From: Methanoculleus chikugoensis
GTDB lineage: Archaea; Halobacteriota; Methanomicrobia; Methanomicrobiales; Methanoculleaceae
DNA: 64,000 nt
Reading direction: 5' to 3'
Assembly: GCF_019669965.1 (NCBI RefSeq)
Contig: NZ_AP019781.1
Span: forward strand, 1,240,001 to 1,304,000
The notes beneath the pieces were generated by a model. The model saw only the letters and a program-made list of their open reading frames with translations. It had not been told where the DNA came from and made no database searches. Of this stretch, positions 34,957-44,279 are shown piece by piece; the stretch's first letter is position 1, and the number at the start of each line of letters is the position of its first letter. Position numbers and translations under genes: made by a program.

Positions 34957-35618
34957 TCATGATGGCCTCTCCCGCAGGACATATCGTGTATTCCTCCTCG
35001 ACGGGCTCACCTGCTCCAGGATACCACGGTCAACCAGGGCCTTGAGATCCCTGAAAGCCGTCGCTGCCGAGACGCCGGTGAGTGATTGATAGGCACCGCT
35101 CGTGATGCTCCCCTCGACCTTGACCCGTTCCACCGCAAGGATCTGCCGTTCATTCAGTTCCATCTTCCGAAGGGAACTCTCGTTCAGCATATCCATCCGC
35201 ATCGTCAGGGTGAACCCAAGCGGGCTGCTGGCGAAGGCGGGAACCGGCATCCCGGCGCTGCGGAAGGCTGTAATGATCCGCCCGATGCCCGATCCGTAGC
35301 GTTCGACAAACCCGGCACATGATGGACTCGAACCCCTCGTCCAGCGTACTCGATGCCCGATCCGTAGCGTTCGACAAACCCGGCACGGTAGAAAATCTCG
35401 GCAACCTTCGGGTTGCGGTGGTAAGAGTAGTGCTCTTTGAGGATCATATCGATGGTAACGCCTTCGGGGAGATGGCCGGGATTGTGGAAGCGGATATGGT
35501 CGTCAAAGATCTTGACCTGCGTCTGGACCGTGTTGTTGAAGTAATCGCGGTGGATGAGCGCGTTGAGAAGCGCCTCCCGGATCGCCGGCACCGGAACCCT
35601 GCTCGGCACGACGATCAA
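34957..35618 (-). pseudogene. AAA_4/RecG-like regulator, N-truncated and interrupted
   Basis: From 35618 the frame reads VPVPAIREALLNALIHRDYF, then NPGHLPEGVTIDMI and FYRAGFVERYGSGI, the HATPase_c_4 region of Schlafen-like AAA_4 proteins. A 68-base insertion at about 35283-35350 then shifts the frame; the C-terminus resumes as MPVPAFASSPLGFTLTM and a wHTH (LNERQILAVERVKVEGS) ending at 34957. The N-terminal AAA_4 domain is missing; the sequence joins a GNAT fragment at about 35615. Confidence 0.75.
35283..35386. repeat. 36-bp direct repeat with 32-bp filler
   Basis: 35283-35318 and 35351-35386 are identical 36-base copies. Between them are 32 bases not found in the expected gene. The net insertion is 68 bases, not a multiple of three, and it breaks the regulator gene. 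Pattern fits a templated-insertion repair event. Confidence 0.85.
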
Positions 35619-35859
35619 ACGGGTTTTCGTGCACCCCTCCCGCCAGCGCAGGGGATACGGCGCCCTCCTGATGCATGCCCTGGAGAGCGAGGCGCTCCGC
35701 CGCGGGATACGAAGAGTCGATCTCTCCGCCTCGCTGCCGTCGAAGCGGTTCTATGACCGGCTGGGATACGCGACGGAATGCGAGGATTACATCCCCGTCG
35801 GGAACGGGAAAAGGCTGGACTACTACGCGATGGCAAAGACCCTGGACGCAGGCCGGTAG
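35617..35859 (+). pseudogene. GNAT acetyltransferase C-terminal fragment
   Basis: IKRVFVHPSRQRRGYGALLM is GNAT motif A (R-x-x-G-x-G/A acetyl-CoA loop); FYDRLGYATE is motif B. Motifs C and D before it are absent, as the sequence switches at about 35615 to the antisense of the regulator pseudogene. Probably inactive fragment from a rearrangement. Confidence 0.65.
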
Positions 35860-36182
35860 GCCGCGTGTTCCGGGGGCCTGGGTGCCATGTTCCGGTTCCT
35901 TCGTATCCCGATATGCCGAAAGATACTCACTCTTCCGCCGGTTGCCGCCCGGCGACATCCCGGCGCTCGCCGTGGATCGAGAGACCGGGCCGGAAGAGTC
36001 GTTCGCACCCGTTGCCCCGGATCTCTTTAGGATCCGGGTGCAGGGAGTGGCTTTCACCGTTTCCGGGAGCGTGAAGAGTCGCTTCTCGCGGACAATGACC
36101 GGCTCCGACCCGCGTCCCTCCCCGTGAAGCAGGTTCCCGTCGTTTCCGGAAAGGATAACTCCTCGCGGGGTGAGGACGTACT
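35860..36182. other. Spacer with no supported gene
   Basis: GC-rich; several open frames exist on both strands but none has recognisable protein sequence. GTGAGGA at about 36170-36176 may serve as the ribosome-binding site of the next gene. Confidence 0.3.
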
Positions 36183-36491
36183 ATGGAGCGCACCACGTCC
36201 GGGGCAGGCCGGTGTACGGCGGGGTCGCCGGCGCCAAAGGCGGACCGAACGGCCCTCCTCGCGGAGATCGCCGCGTTCGTCCGCGAGCACGGGGATATCC
36301 TTGCCCGATACCACCTCCATTCGATGGAGGACCTCAACCGCATCGAGCAGGAGTGCTGGAGGCTGCACGACGCGGCGTGCAGCAGGGGCGCCTGCGGGAG
36401 CGCCGGGGAACTCGTGGAACTCGAGTACCTCATCGGCAGGGCGAAGGAGATGAAGGCGAAGAGGATGGAGGGCGAGAGGGGGCCGGGTTAA
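36183..36491 (+). CDS. Hypothetical helical protein
   Basis: 102 residues from ATG at 36183. After a low-complexity start, LLAEIAAFVREHGDILARYH and MEDLNRIEQECWRLHDAAC look like a real helical domain with four Cys overall. No family recognised. Convergent with the end of the Ehr operon, 11 bases apart. Confidence 0.45.
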   Translation: MERTTSGAGRCTAGSPAPKADRTALLAEIAAFVREHGDILARYHLHSMEDLNRIEQECWRLHDAACSRGACGSAGELVELEYLIGRAKEMKAKRMEGERGPG

Positions 36492-36502
36492 GCCGGCATC
36501 CT

Positions 36503-37006
36503 TCAATTGGTCATCAGAGCGAGAATCCCCCGCAGGATATCGATCGGTTCGGGCGGGTTGCCCGGGATCTTCAGGTCGACGGGGAGGACGGCATCGACCC
36601 CGCCGAGGACCGCGTAGGTTCCCCGGTAGATCCCGCCGTCGCAGGCGTCGTCGCCGACCGCGACGACGTACTTCGGGGCGGGCATCGCCTCGTAGGTCTT
36701 CTTCACCGCAACCTCCATGTTCCGCGTCACGGCGCCCGTGACGAGGAGGAGATCCGCGTGGCGGGGCGACGCGACGAACGAGACGCCGAACCGCTCCACG
36801 TCGTAATGCGGAGACGAGAGGAGGTTGATCTCGATCTCGGTCGCGTTGTCGCTCCCGGAATCGAGCTCGCGGATGGCGAGGCTCCGCCTCATCCGGGCGT
36901 CGACGGCTCTCTTCAGCGCTCTCCCGACCGCCTCGACCTCCGGGTCGCAGGGGGAGATCTCTTCGGTCGGCCTTCTGGATACAATATTCTTCAGTATCGG
37001 TAGCAT
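36503..37006 (-). CDS. Ehr complex small subunit (NuoB/EchC-like) lacking Fe-S ligands
   Basis: 167 residues. The ATG at 37006 is chosen because GAGGTGA sits five bases before it; a GTG at 37015 is the alternative. The fold follows NuoB/EchC: SPRHADLLLVTGAVTRNM, YVVAVGDDACDGGIY, GGVDAVLPVDLKIPGNPPEP. In active relatives four Cys bind the proximal/N2 [4Fe-4S] cluster. Here GSCNGCxIE reads GSDNATEIE, GxCAxxGG reads GDDACDGG and PGCPPRP reads PGNPPEP, so at most one ligand remains. Last gene of the operon, one base after the large subunit. Confidence 0.85.
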   Translation of the reverse strand: MLPILKNIVSRRPTEEISPCDPEVEAVGRALKRAVDARMRRSLAIRELDSGSDNATEIEINLLSSPHYDVERFGVSFVASPRHADLLLVTGAVTRNMEVAVKKTYEAMPAPKYVVAVGDDACDGGIYRGTYAVLGGVDAVLPVDLKIPGNPPEPIDILRGILALMTN

Positions 37007-37016
37007 TCTCGTCACC

Positions 37017-38600
37017 TCAGAGATCCGTCCCCGCGTAGGAGAGGTCGAGGCTCTTGTTGATCACCGGGAAGTCCGCCACGATGTTGCCCATCACCGCGTG
37101 CTGGATCGCCTGCCAGTTGCAGAAGGATGCGGTCCTGACCGAGTAGCGGTCGATCCTGCCCTCCCTCACCCGGACATGGTGGACGTTCTGCCCGCGGGCG
37201 GACTCGACCATCGCCCGGGCATACCCGTCCGGCACGCCGCCCACATCCGCCATCACCGGGCCGTCCGGCAGGCGTTCGAGGCACGCCCGGATCATCGCGA
37301 GCGAGTCCATCACCTCGGACGCCCGGAGGCTGAACCGGGCGAGCACGTCCCCGCCCGTGAGCATCCGCACCGGTATGGCGAGATCGGCGTAGGCGCCGTA
37401 GGGGTGATCCCGGCGGACGTCGCGGATCGAGCCCGACGCACGGGCGGTGGGACCGGTGAGGTGGAGCGGGCGGATGAACCGCGGCTCGACGACCCCGGTC
37501 GTCGCAAACCGGTCGATGACCGTCGGGGAGGCGAGGACGACCCGCAGCGACTCCCGGAACCGCTCCTCCGCACCGGGCAGGAAGTACGAGAGCGCCCGGA
37601 GCCGGTCGTTTGATGGGTCCGCGCCCACGCCGCCGATCCTGACGGCGCCCCGCATGAACCGCGACCCGGTCAGGTCGCGGTTGAGGCGGAAGATCTCCTC
37701 GCGGAGCACCGTGAACCGGCTCGCGCCCACGGGGTAGGCGACGTCCACGAGCATCCCGGCCAGGCTCCCGAGATGGGAATGGATGCGCTCGAGTTCGGCG
37801 TAGATCGTCCTGAGGTACTCCGCACGTCCGGGGACGGCGACGCCCGCGATCCGCTCGACCGCAAGTGCAAAGCCGAGGGCGTTCGCGACACTCTCGTCGC
37901 CGCTGACCGCTTCCGCGACGGCGACGCACTCGTCCGGCCTCTTCCCCTCGGCGAGTTTCTCGATCCCCCGGTGCTTGTAGAACATCCGCACCTCGAGGTT
38001 CACGACGGTCTCCCCGACCGCGCTGAACCTGAAGTGGCCCGGCTCGATGATCCCGGCGTGCACCGGCCCGACCGGGATCTGGTACACGCCCTTCCCCTCG
38101 ACCGGCATGAACTGGTACTCCTCCTCCGGCGGGATGGCGGTCACCGGCGAGAACGGCCTGTTCGGGACCGATTTCTTCATCGGATGGAACCCCTCCGGGT
38201 AACACTCGTGGAGGACGAGCCTTCGCCGGTCAAACGCACCGGGAAAATCAATCCCGAAGAGATCCCGGATCTTTCGCTCGTACCACGACGCCGACGAGAA
38301 GACGCAGTCCACGGACGGGGCCGATTCGCCGTCGAGCGTGCACGAGAGCGTGAGGGTCCCCGGGATGCCCGCCTTCTCCATGCAGTAGAGCAGGCCGGCC
38401 GTTCCTTCCCGGTCGAACCCCTCGACGCAGGTGAGGTCGACGAGTTCGAAGCCCCGTTCCGCGGCCGTTCCGCAGAGCCTGACGACGTCGCCGGGCGCGA
38501 CCCGGAGCAGGACCTCTCCCGGCCGGACCTCTTCGGGGACGGCGCCGGGGGCGAGCGCCCCGGCCTCGGCAACCATCTCTCTCCCCGTCACGTCAGACAC
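37017..38600 (-). CDS. Ehr complex large subunit (HyfG/NuoCD-like) lacking NiFe ligands
   Basis: 527 residues: a 30-kDa NuoC-like domain (about 20-150, YERKIRDLFGIDFPGAFDRR) fused to a 49-kDa/hydrogenase large-subunit domain. YKHRGIEKLAEGK is conserved, but the N-terminal CGxC of hydrogenases reads AEAVSGDESVANAL and the C-terminal DPCxxC is absent, the protein ending INKSLDLSYAGTDL. No NiFe centre can be bound. This matches the Ehr group rather than a hydrogenase. GTG start, eight-base overlap with the upstream antiporter-like subunit. Confidence 0.88.
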   Translation of the reverse strand: MSDVTGREMVAEAGALAPGAVPEEVRPGEVLLRVAPGDVVRLCGTAAERGFELVDLTCVEGFDREGTAGLLYCMEKAGIPGTLTLSCTLDGESAPSVDCVFSSASWYERKIRDLFGIDFPGAFDRRRLVLHECYPEGFHPMKKSVPNRPFSPVTAIPPEEEYQFMPVEGKGVYQIPVGPVHAGIIEPGHFRFSAVGETVVNLEVRMFYKHRGIEKLAEGKRPDECVAVAEAVSGDESVANALGFALAVERIAGVAVPGRAEYLRTIYAELERIHSHLGSLAGMLVDVAYPVGASRFTVLREEIFRLNRDLTGSRFMRGAVRIGGVGADPSNDRLRALSYFLPGAEERFRESLRVVLASPTVIDRFATTGVVEPRFIRPLHLTGPTARASGSIRDVRRDHPYGAYADLAIPVRMLTGGDVLARFSLRASEVMDSLAMIRACLERLPDGPVMADVGGVPDGYARAMVESARGQNVHHVRVREGRIDRYSVRTASFCNWQAIQHAVMGNIVADFPVINKSLDLSYAGTDL

Positions 38601-40074
38601 CTCCGAACCCGAGTTCGGCGACGATATCGGTTATCACCGAGACCTCCTCTGCCGGGAACCAGAGGCCCTGGACAGCGATGATGACGATGAGCAGGACAAA
38701 CGACAGGCGCATCCCGAGCGGAACGACGTACCGGGTCGGTCTCGGGGCGCCCGGCCCCGACCTGGCCGAGAACTCGCGGATCAGGAACCGCGCCATCCCC
38801 GCGACCGCGACCAGGATCAGCAGCAGCGTCGCCACAAGGAGCCAGGGGGAGACGGTCGCCACCTGGACGAGCAGGAAGAACTTGGTGAAGAAGATGGGGA
38901 ACGGCGGTACCCCGGCGATGGCAAGGGTGCCGATGATCACGCCCCAGGCTGCCGAGGGCTGCAGGTCGAAGACGTCGACGATCCGGTCGTCCGCCCCCGG
39001 GTCGTGGCTCCGGTACTGCCGGTGAAGGATCCCGGCCGAGAGGAAGAGCGACGCCTTCGTGAGCGAGTGCGCGAGCATGTGGACGACCGCCCAGAAGATC
39101 GCGAGAGGCGATGCGACGCCGATCCCGATGAGAAGAAGACCCATGTTCTCGATGCTCGAGAACGCGATCAGTTTCTTGAGGTTCTTCTGGTAGAGCATCG
39201 CAAAGGCTGCGATGCCGACCGAGAGGAGACCCGCAACGATCAGGAGCAGGGAGACCTTCTCCGCGAACGCCGTCTGGTGGACGAGGGCGAAGACCCTGAT
39301 GATCCCGTAGATGCCGATGTTCAAGAGGACGCCCGAAAGGACGGCGCTCACGGCCGACGGTGCCTTGGAATGGGCCTCGGGAAGCCAGGTATGGAACGGG
39401 AAGATACCCGATTTCGCGGCGAACCCGATGAAGAGGAGGACGAACGCGGCAAAGAGCAGCGTCGGCGACAGAGAGGAGGCGTGCTTCATCAGCGTCGTCC
39501 AGGCAAGCGTCCCTTCGCCGAGGGTGCTCCGTGCGGTCTCGAAGAGGAAGATGATGCCCGCAAACGAGAAGAGCATCGCGGCCGAGACGATGAAGATGTA
39601 CTTCAGTGCGGCGTCGATGTTCTCCCGTGCAGCCAGGATCGCCACGAGCAGGGCGGAGAAGACCGTCGTCAGTTCGGCGAGGATCCAGAAGACCCCGAGG
39701 TTGTTCGCAAAGAACGCGAGGGTGACGAAGACCTGGAGAAGCGCAAGGCCGCTGTAGAAGAGCCTGAGGTTGTTCGGGTTGAGTTCGCCCGTCTCCATCA
39801 GCCGCTCGGTGTATCCCCCCGCATAAAGGCTTGCGAAGAAGAAGACGATGCCGGAGACTGCGGCGAGGAATACCCCGAGATGGTCCGCGAAGAATATCCC
39901 GGTCCCCGGGCCGAGGTCGGCCGCGGGCAGGGGTACGGTCATGGCGATGACGCCCGTCACGACGAGGGCCGCAGCGCTCTCGGCGGCGGCGAGGATATGC
40001 AGGACGCGGCGGGACGGTATCAGCACGAAACCGATGATCGCGGCAAGCGCTATAGCGAGGTAGGCCAGGATCAT
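38593..40074 (-). CDS. Ehr antiporter-like subunit (HyfF/NuoM/MrpD-like)
   Basis: 493 residues, about 14 membrane segments. It has the proton-channel signatures of the Mrp/Nuo family: a TM5-like FSALLVAILAARENIDAALK and TM7-8 Lys/His as in FIGFAAKSGIFPFHTWLPEA. Moves H+ or Na+ across the membrane. Four-base overlap with hyfE-like and eight-base overlap with the large subunit. Confidence 0.9.
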   Translation of the reverse strand: MILAYLAIALAAIIGFVLIPSRRVLHILAAAESAAALVVTGVIAMTVPLPAADLGPGTGIFFADHLGVFLAAVSGIVFFFASLYAGGYTERLMETGELNPNNLRLFYSGLALLQVFVTLAFFANNLGVFWILAELTTVFSALLVAILAARENIDAALKYIFIVSAAMLFSFAGIIFLFETARSTLGEGTLAWTTLMKHASSLSPTLLFAAFVLLFIGFAAKSGIFPFHTWLPEAHSKAPSAVSAVLSGVLLNIGIYGIIRVFALVHQTAFAEKVSLLLIVAGLLSVGIAAFAMLYQKNLKKLIAFSSIENMGLLLIGIGVASPLAIFWAVVHMLAHSLTKASLFLSAGILHRQYRSHDPGADDRIVDVFDLQPSAAWGVIIGTLAIAGVPPFPIFFTKFFLLVQVATVSPWLLVATLLLILVAVAGMARFLIREFSARSGPGAPRPTRYVVPLGMRLSFVLLIVIIAVQGLWFPAEEVSVITDIVAELGFGGV

Positions 40075-40778
40075 GGCGCATCCTCCCGCGCCTTCCAGAG
40101 CGAGTTCCAGAGCGAATATCGCCGTATCTTCTCTTCGTAGACTTCAATCGTCGAATCGATGCCGACCGTGAGGATTGTCGTCAGGAGTACCAGGATGATG
40201 AGGTCGATCATGATCATGACGTCCATGATGAACGGGAGTTCGGTGACGCAGATGCCGAAGATGAGGACTCCGTTCTCCATCGAGAGGTAACCGAGCACCT
40301 TGGTGATCGCCTTCTTCCTCGAGAAGAGGACGAGCATCCCCATCAGCATCAGCGAGATGCCGATGACCGCGCCGAAGAAGAATATCGGTTCGGCGTCTGC
40401 GTGGACCGGTGAGAGGATGTTGCCGAGCGAGAGGTAGACGCCGACGATCAGCGCTATGGAGACCAGTATCGAGCTCGCGGGCGCCAGGTAACGGAACTCC
40501 AGGTCACGGCGGATGCTGATCCGCTCCTGGATCTCCCCGATGAAGTACGGGATGACGAGCACCTTGCTCGCGACCGTGAGGGCGGCTATCCAGAGGAGAA
40601 CCGTGCTTCCTTCCGCGAAGAAGATGGCCACCGCGAGCGCCGCAAGCAGGAGCGACTGCAGCCGGTAGGTCTGGAGCAGGAAGGGGAGCGACCGAGCCGA
40701 GATCAGGAAGACGGCCGTGATGACGATCGCGACGAAGATGAACCGGACGATGCCGTCGACGAAGGGTGCTTCTATCAT
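40071..40778 (-). CDS. Ehr subunit HyfE-like (NuoK/MrpC-related)
   Basis: 235 residues with six or so membrane segments. ISLMLMGMLVLFSRKKAITK and VLGYLSMENGVLIFG carry the NuoK/MrpC-like glutamate (LSMEN) implicated in ion transfer. ATGA overlaps on both sides tie it to hyfF-like and nuoH-like genes. Confidence 0.88.
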   Translation of the reverse strand: MIEAPFVDGIVRFIFVAIVITAVFLISARSLPFLLQTYRLQSLLLAALAVAIFFAEGSTVLLWIAALTVASKVLVIPYFIGEIQERISIRRDLEFRYLAPASSILVSIALIVGVYLSLGNILSPVHADAEPIFFFGAVIGISLMLMGMLVLFSRKKAITKVLGYLSMENGVLIFGICVTELPFIMDVMIMIDLIILVLLTTILTVGIDSTIEVYEEKIRRYSLWNSLWKAREDAP

Positions 40779-41716
40779 GCAAACACCTCGATGAAGATCG
40801 TAAGTACCGAGAAGAAGTAGGCGATGATGAAGAGGTTCGGGAGGGAGAAGAACCGCATCTTCGCTATCGACGACTCAAAGAGGCCGAGGATCACCGAGAC
40901 GACCGATCCTTTCACCACGAAGAGGCCCATGGCGAAGAGGACGCCCGCCGCCGAGAGTTCGGTCACGGGCCCGAAGGGCATCAGCACCGAGACCATGATG
41001 GCGATGAAGAGCGTCTGCTTGATGGCGCCGGCGTATTCCATCATGGCGAGGTTTCTTCCCGACTGTTCGAGAACCATGCCCTCGTGCACCATCGTCAGTT
41101 CGAGGTGGGTCTCGGGGTTGTCGACCGGGATCCGGCCGGTCTCGACGACCAGGATGATGAAGAGCGAGATCCCGATGAGGATCATCGTCGCGGATGCCGG
41201 AAAGAGCATTCCCGCATTATTCCGCGCAATTTCAAGGAAGTTCAGGGATCGGGCCACGACGGCGAGCGCCGCCATGACGACGATGGAGGTCGGTTCGATG
41301 ACGGCTGCAAGGCTCATATCCCGCGAGGAGCTCATCCCCCCGAAGGTGCTCCCGGCGTCGAGGCCGGAGAGCGCCGTGAAGAACCGGGCCAGCCCCAGCA
41401 GGTAGAGGAAGAGGATGACGTTCCCGAACCCGGCCACCGGTTCGGGGATGTACAGCAGGGGTACGAAGAGCGCCGCGACGACGGCCATGCTCAGGCAGAC
41501 ATAGGGGGTGGCCCGCATGACCCACGAGGAGACCGGGGAGTAGATCGTCTCCTTCCGGAGGAGTTTGGCGAGGTTATAATACGTCTGCAGGAGGCGCGGT
41601 CCGCGCCGCCCCTGTGCCCGGGCCTTCACGATCTTGATCAGGCTCATGAAGAGCGGCGAGACCAGGAGGACGAACCCGATGTTCAAGACTGCAAAGACGG
41701 CGAAGGAGACGCTCAT
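40775..41716 (-). CDS. Ehr subunit NuoH/HyfC-like
   Basis: 313 residues from the ATG at 41716, which forms an ATGA overlap with the preceding stop; a GTG nine bases upstream is less likely. Eight membrane segments. KARAQGRRGPRLLQTYYNLA and LVVETGRIPVDNPETHLEL are the NuoH signatures of the loop facing the hydrophilic arm. It anchors the NuoCD/NuoB-like module to the membrane. Confidence 0.92.
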   Translation of the reverse strand: MSVSFAVFAVLNIGFVLLVSPLFMSLIKIVKARAQGRRGPRLLQTYYNLAKLLRKETIYSPVSSWVMRATPYVCLSMAVVAALFVPLLYIPEPVAGFGNVILFLYLLGLARFFTALSGLDAGSTFGGMSSSRDMSLAAVIEPTSIVVMAALAVVARSLNFLEIARNNAGMLFPASATMILIGISLFIILVVETGRIPVDNPETHLELTMVHEGMVLEQSGRNLAMMEYAGAIKQTLFIAIMVSVLMPFGPVTELSAAGVLFAMGLFVVKGSVVSVILGLFESSIAKMRFFSLPNLFIIAYFFSVLTIFIEVFA

Positions 41717-43659
41717 ATGAACCACCCCAGCCCGAGCACCAGGATGACGATGATCACGAAGGTGTAGAGCATGTACGTGTCCAGGGTTCCTGCGTGGAAT
41801 CTCCGGACGAGCGAGGAGACGGCGAGGGCTCCCCGGGCGACCGGGAGGTAGAGGTACTCCTCGAAGAACCTGATGAGCGACATCTCGATCCGGGCCCCCG
41901 CAACGATCGTCCGGTCGGGGTCGAGCCAGGTCTTCTCGATCTTCTTCTCTTTCCTGTATATCGAGGAGAATATGGTGACCACGGGTTCAGCGTAGCCCGT
42001 CTCCGTATACTCCATCCGGCTGTTCTGGGAGAGGATGCCGCATCCCCAGGTCTCCGAGACCCGGGTCTTTGGGGCGGTCCTCGCCGCCGCGAGGAAGACG
42101 ACGACGAGGGTGGCGGCCATCAGCGTGCCGACGACGAGCATGTCGGGCAGAGGGAGGTCGTAGCCGAGGGCTCGGAAGATCTGGAACGAGCCGACGCCCG
42201 CGACGACGCAGAGGCCGGCCAGGATCGCGGGGCCGAGGAGCATCGGCCTGCACTGTTCCTCTGCATCCGCGGCGCTGGCCGACCGGGGATGGGCGAGGAA
42301 GGCGATCCCGAAGACCTTGACGAAACAGGCCGCCGTCAGGGCTCCCGTCAGGGAGAGGAGCGAGAGGGTGGAGATGAGGAGGACTTTCGTGAGCGGGTCG
42401 ACGGCCTGGAGGCCGAAGAAGAACGACTCAAAGAGCATCAGTTCGCTGACGAACCCGTTCAGCGGCGGGAACGCGGCGATGGCGACGGCCCCGGTGCAGA
42501 AGAGGCCCGCGGTGAGCGGCATCCGGTGGACGAGCCCGCCCATCTCCTCCACGTTCCGGGTGCGGGTGGCGGCGACGACCGATCCCGCCGTCATGAAGAG
42601 GAGGCTCTTGAAGAGGGCGTGGTTGAAGGAGTGGAAGAGGGCTGCAAGGAGGCTGAGCGTCGAGAGCGCCGGCATCCCGAGGTCGGTGAAGATCACGGCA
42701 AGACCGATCCCGCTGAAGATGATCCCGATGTTCTCGATGCTGTGGTTGGCGAGGAGGCATTTGATATCGGTCTCTTTATACGCGTAGATGATCCCGAGGA
42801 TTGCACTCGCGGTGCCGAAGAGGAGGATGACGGCGCCTATGGCGAAATCGAGCGTGAATATGTCGAGGACTGCGCGAACGAGGCCGTAGACGGCGACCTT
42901 AAGCATCACGCCCGACATCAGGGCGGAGATGTTCGAGGGGCTGGCCGGGTGGGCGTACGGGAGCCACTTGTGGAACGGGACGATGCCTGCCTTGACCGAG
43001 AAGCCGATAAAGAGACAGAGGAACGCCGCGATGGCCGCGGGGGAGGCGAGCGGCGCGGCCGGGACAAGGGCGAACGTGCCCGTCTCGCCGTAGAGGAGGA
43101 TAAACCCGATGAAGAGGAAGACCGTGGAGAACTGGGACATCACCGCGTAGAAGAGGCCCGCCCGCCCGACTCCTTCGTCTTCAACGTCGTACAGGACGAG
43201 GAAGAGCGACGCAATCGCCATCATCTCCCAGAAGACGAGGAACTGAACCGTGGTTCCGGCGAGGATCACCATCCCCATCGAGAGGATGAAGAGGTTCATC
43301 AGGGAGACAAGGAGGTTCCTGCGGATCGGGTGGTTGCAGTGCTCCACGTAGCCGAAGGAGTATACCGCGTCGGCGATCCCGACGACGCCCAGGATGAGCA
43401 GGAAGAGGGCCGAGAGCCGGTCGAGCACGACGGTGAAGTCGATCCCGGGGAGCATCTGCCAGAGCGTCGCGGAGACGGTCGTGGCGTGAAGGAGCACCGG
43501 GAGTGCGGCTCCCGCGAGTAAGGCCGACCCGAGAAGGGTCGCCGTGAGCGAGGCGGTGCGGACCGGCGTATCTTCCCGCCGGATGAGGAGCGGGAGGATC
43601 GTGCCGAGAAGGAGCAGAGAGAAACCGGCAGCCAGGAGGGAGAGAATCACTCCGATCAC
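41713..43659 (-). CDS. Ehr antiporter-like subunit (HyfB/NuoL-like)
   Basis: 648 residues, about 16 membrane segments plus an amphipathic C-terminal helix region. FIGFSVKAGIVPFHKWLPYA and FWEMMAIASLFLVLY are Mrp/NuoL signatures with the conserved Glu and Lys of the ion path. First structural gene of the complex, overlapping the GNAT gene by four bases. Intact, so ion translocation capacity is kept even though the redox subunits are not. Confidence 0.92.
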   Translation of the reverse strand: MIGVILSLLAAGFSLLLLGTILPLLIRREDTPVRTASLTATLLGSALLAGAALPVLLHATTVSATLWQMLPGIDFTVVLDRLSALFLLILGVVGIADAVYSFGYVEHCNHPIRRNLLVSLMNLFILSMGMVILAGTTVQFLVFWEMMAIASLFLVLYDVEDEGVGRAGLFYAVMSQFSTVFLFIGFILLYGETGTFALVPAAPLASPAAIAAFLCLFIGFSVKAGIVPFHKWLPYAHPASPSNISALMSGVMLKVAVYGLVRAVLDIFTLDFAIGAVILLFGTASAILGIIYAYKETDIKCLLANHSIENIGIIFSGIGLAVIFTDLGMPALSTLSLLAALFHSFNHALFKSLLFMTAGSVVAATRTRNVEEMGGLVHRMPLTAGLFCTGAVAIAAFPPLNGFVSELMLFESFFFGLQAVDPLTKVLLISTLSLLSLTGALTAACFVKVFGIAFLAHPRSASAADAEEQCRPMLLGPAILAGLCVVAGVGSFQIFRALGYDLPLPDMLVVGTLMAATLVVVFLAAARTAPKTRVSETWGCGILSQNSRMEYTETGYAEPVVTIFSSIYRKEKKIEKTWLDPDRTIVAGARIEMSLIRFFEEYLYLPVARGALAVSSLVRRFHAGTLDTYMLYTFVIIVILVLGLGWFI

Positions 43660-44279
43660 GTCCGCTGAAGTTCTCCGGCCTGCGAGCCCGGTTCCCGCTT
43701 CATGGGCGTGATCCCGAGGGCTTCCACCTCTCCGGTATGGAAGATGAACCGCTCCCGGATCGTCTTCGGGAGTTCCCTCCTGGAGATGGGGGAGAAGCCG
43801 AAGGACGCGTAGAAGTTGATGAGCCCGGTACGGGAATGCAGGTACAGGATATCCCGTTCACCGCATTCGCGGACGAGAAGATCCATCAGTTGTCGGTCGA
43901 TTCCCCGGCCCCGGTATTCTGAGAGGACGTAGACCCTGTCCACCTCGCAGCCGTCCGGGTGTTTGCGGCACCGGGCAGTGCCGACGAGGTATTCTCCAGC
44001 CAGCGCCCCGAAGATCCTGTCGCCGCCCGGATGCACCTTCCGGTCGCGGTAGTGGCTCCACACCTCTTCTTCGACGTGCGGGAACTCGTGGGGGAAGAGT
44101 TCGCGAACCACGAGGGAGCCTTCGATCCTGGTGGGCGGCTGCGCTGCATCCGTCCTGAGGAGCCTTCTCCTCAGGCCACCGGCAGTCCGGAAGTCCTCGG
44201 CAACGATACTCTGGAGCGTGAGGAGAGACCTGTCCTCATCGTAAGTACGGCTGGTATACTCTGGCATTTCGGGGATCAT
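43656..44279 (-). CDS. GNAT-family N-acetyltransferase at the head of the Ehr operon
   Basis: 207 residues. Acetyl-CoA motif CEVDRVYVLSEYRGRGIDRQ near 130 and FYASFGF near 165. Substrate unknown. It overlaps the first Ehr subunit gene by four bases, so it is co-transcribed and may modify the complex, but that is inference from position. Confidence 0.8.
   Translation of the reverse strand: MIPEMPEYTSRTYDEDRSLLTLQSIVAEDFRTAGGLRRRLLRTDAAQPPTRIEGSLVVRELFPHEFPHVEEEVWSHYRDRKVHPGGDRIFGALAGEYLVGTARCRKHPDGCEVDRVYVLSEYRGRGIDRQLMDLLVRECGERDILYLHSRTGLINFYASFGFSPISRRELPKTIRERFIFHTGEVEALGITPMKREPGSQAGELQRT

Noticed and set aside
38431-40140. Long plus-strand open frames opposite the Ehr operon (also 41794-43521 and 47061-48392)
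   Set aside because: GC-rich genes produce long antisense frames. These are Glu/Arg/Asp-rich with no domains, while the minus strand encodes complete membrane subunits.
36503-43659. Active group 4 NiFe hydrogenase / formate hydrogenlyase
   Set aside because: The NiFe cysteine motifs are absent from the large subunit and most Fe-S ligands from the small subunit, so it is called Ehr-type instead.
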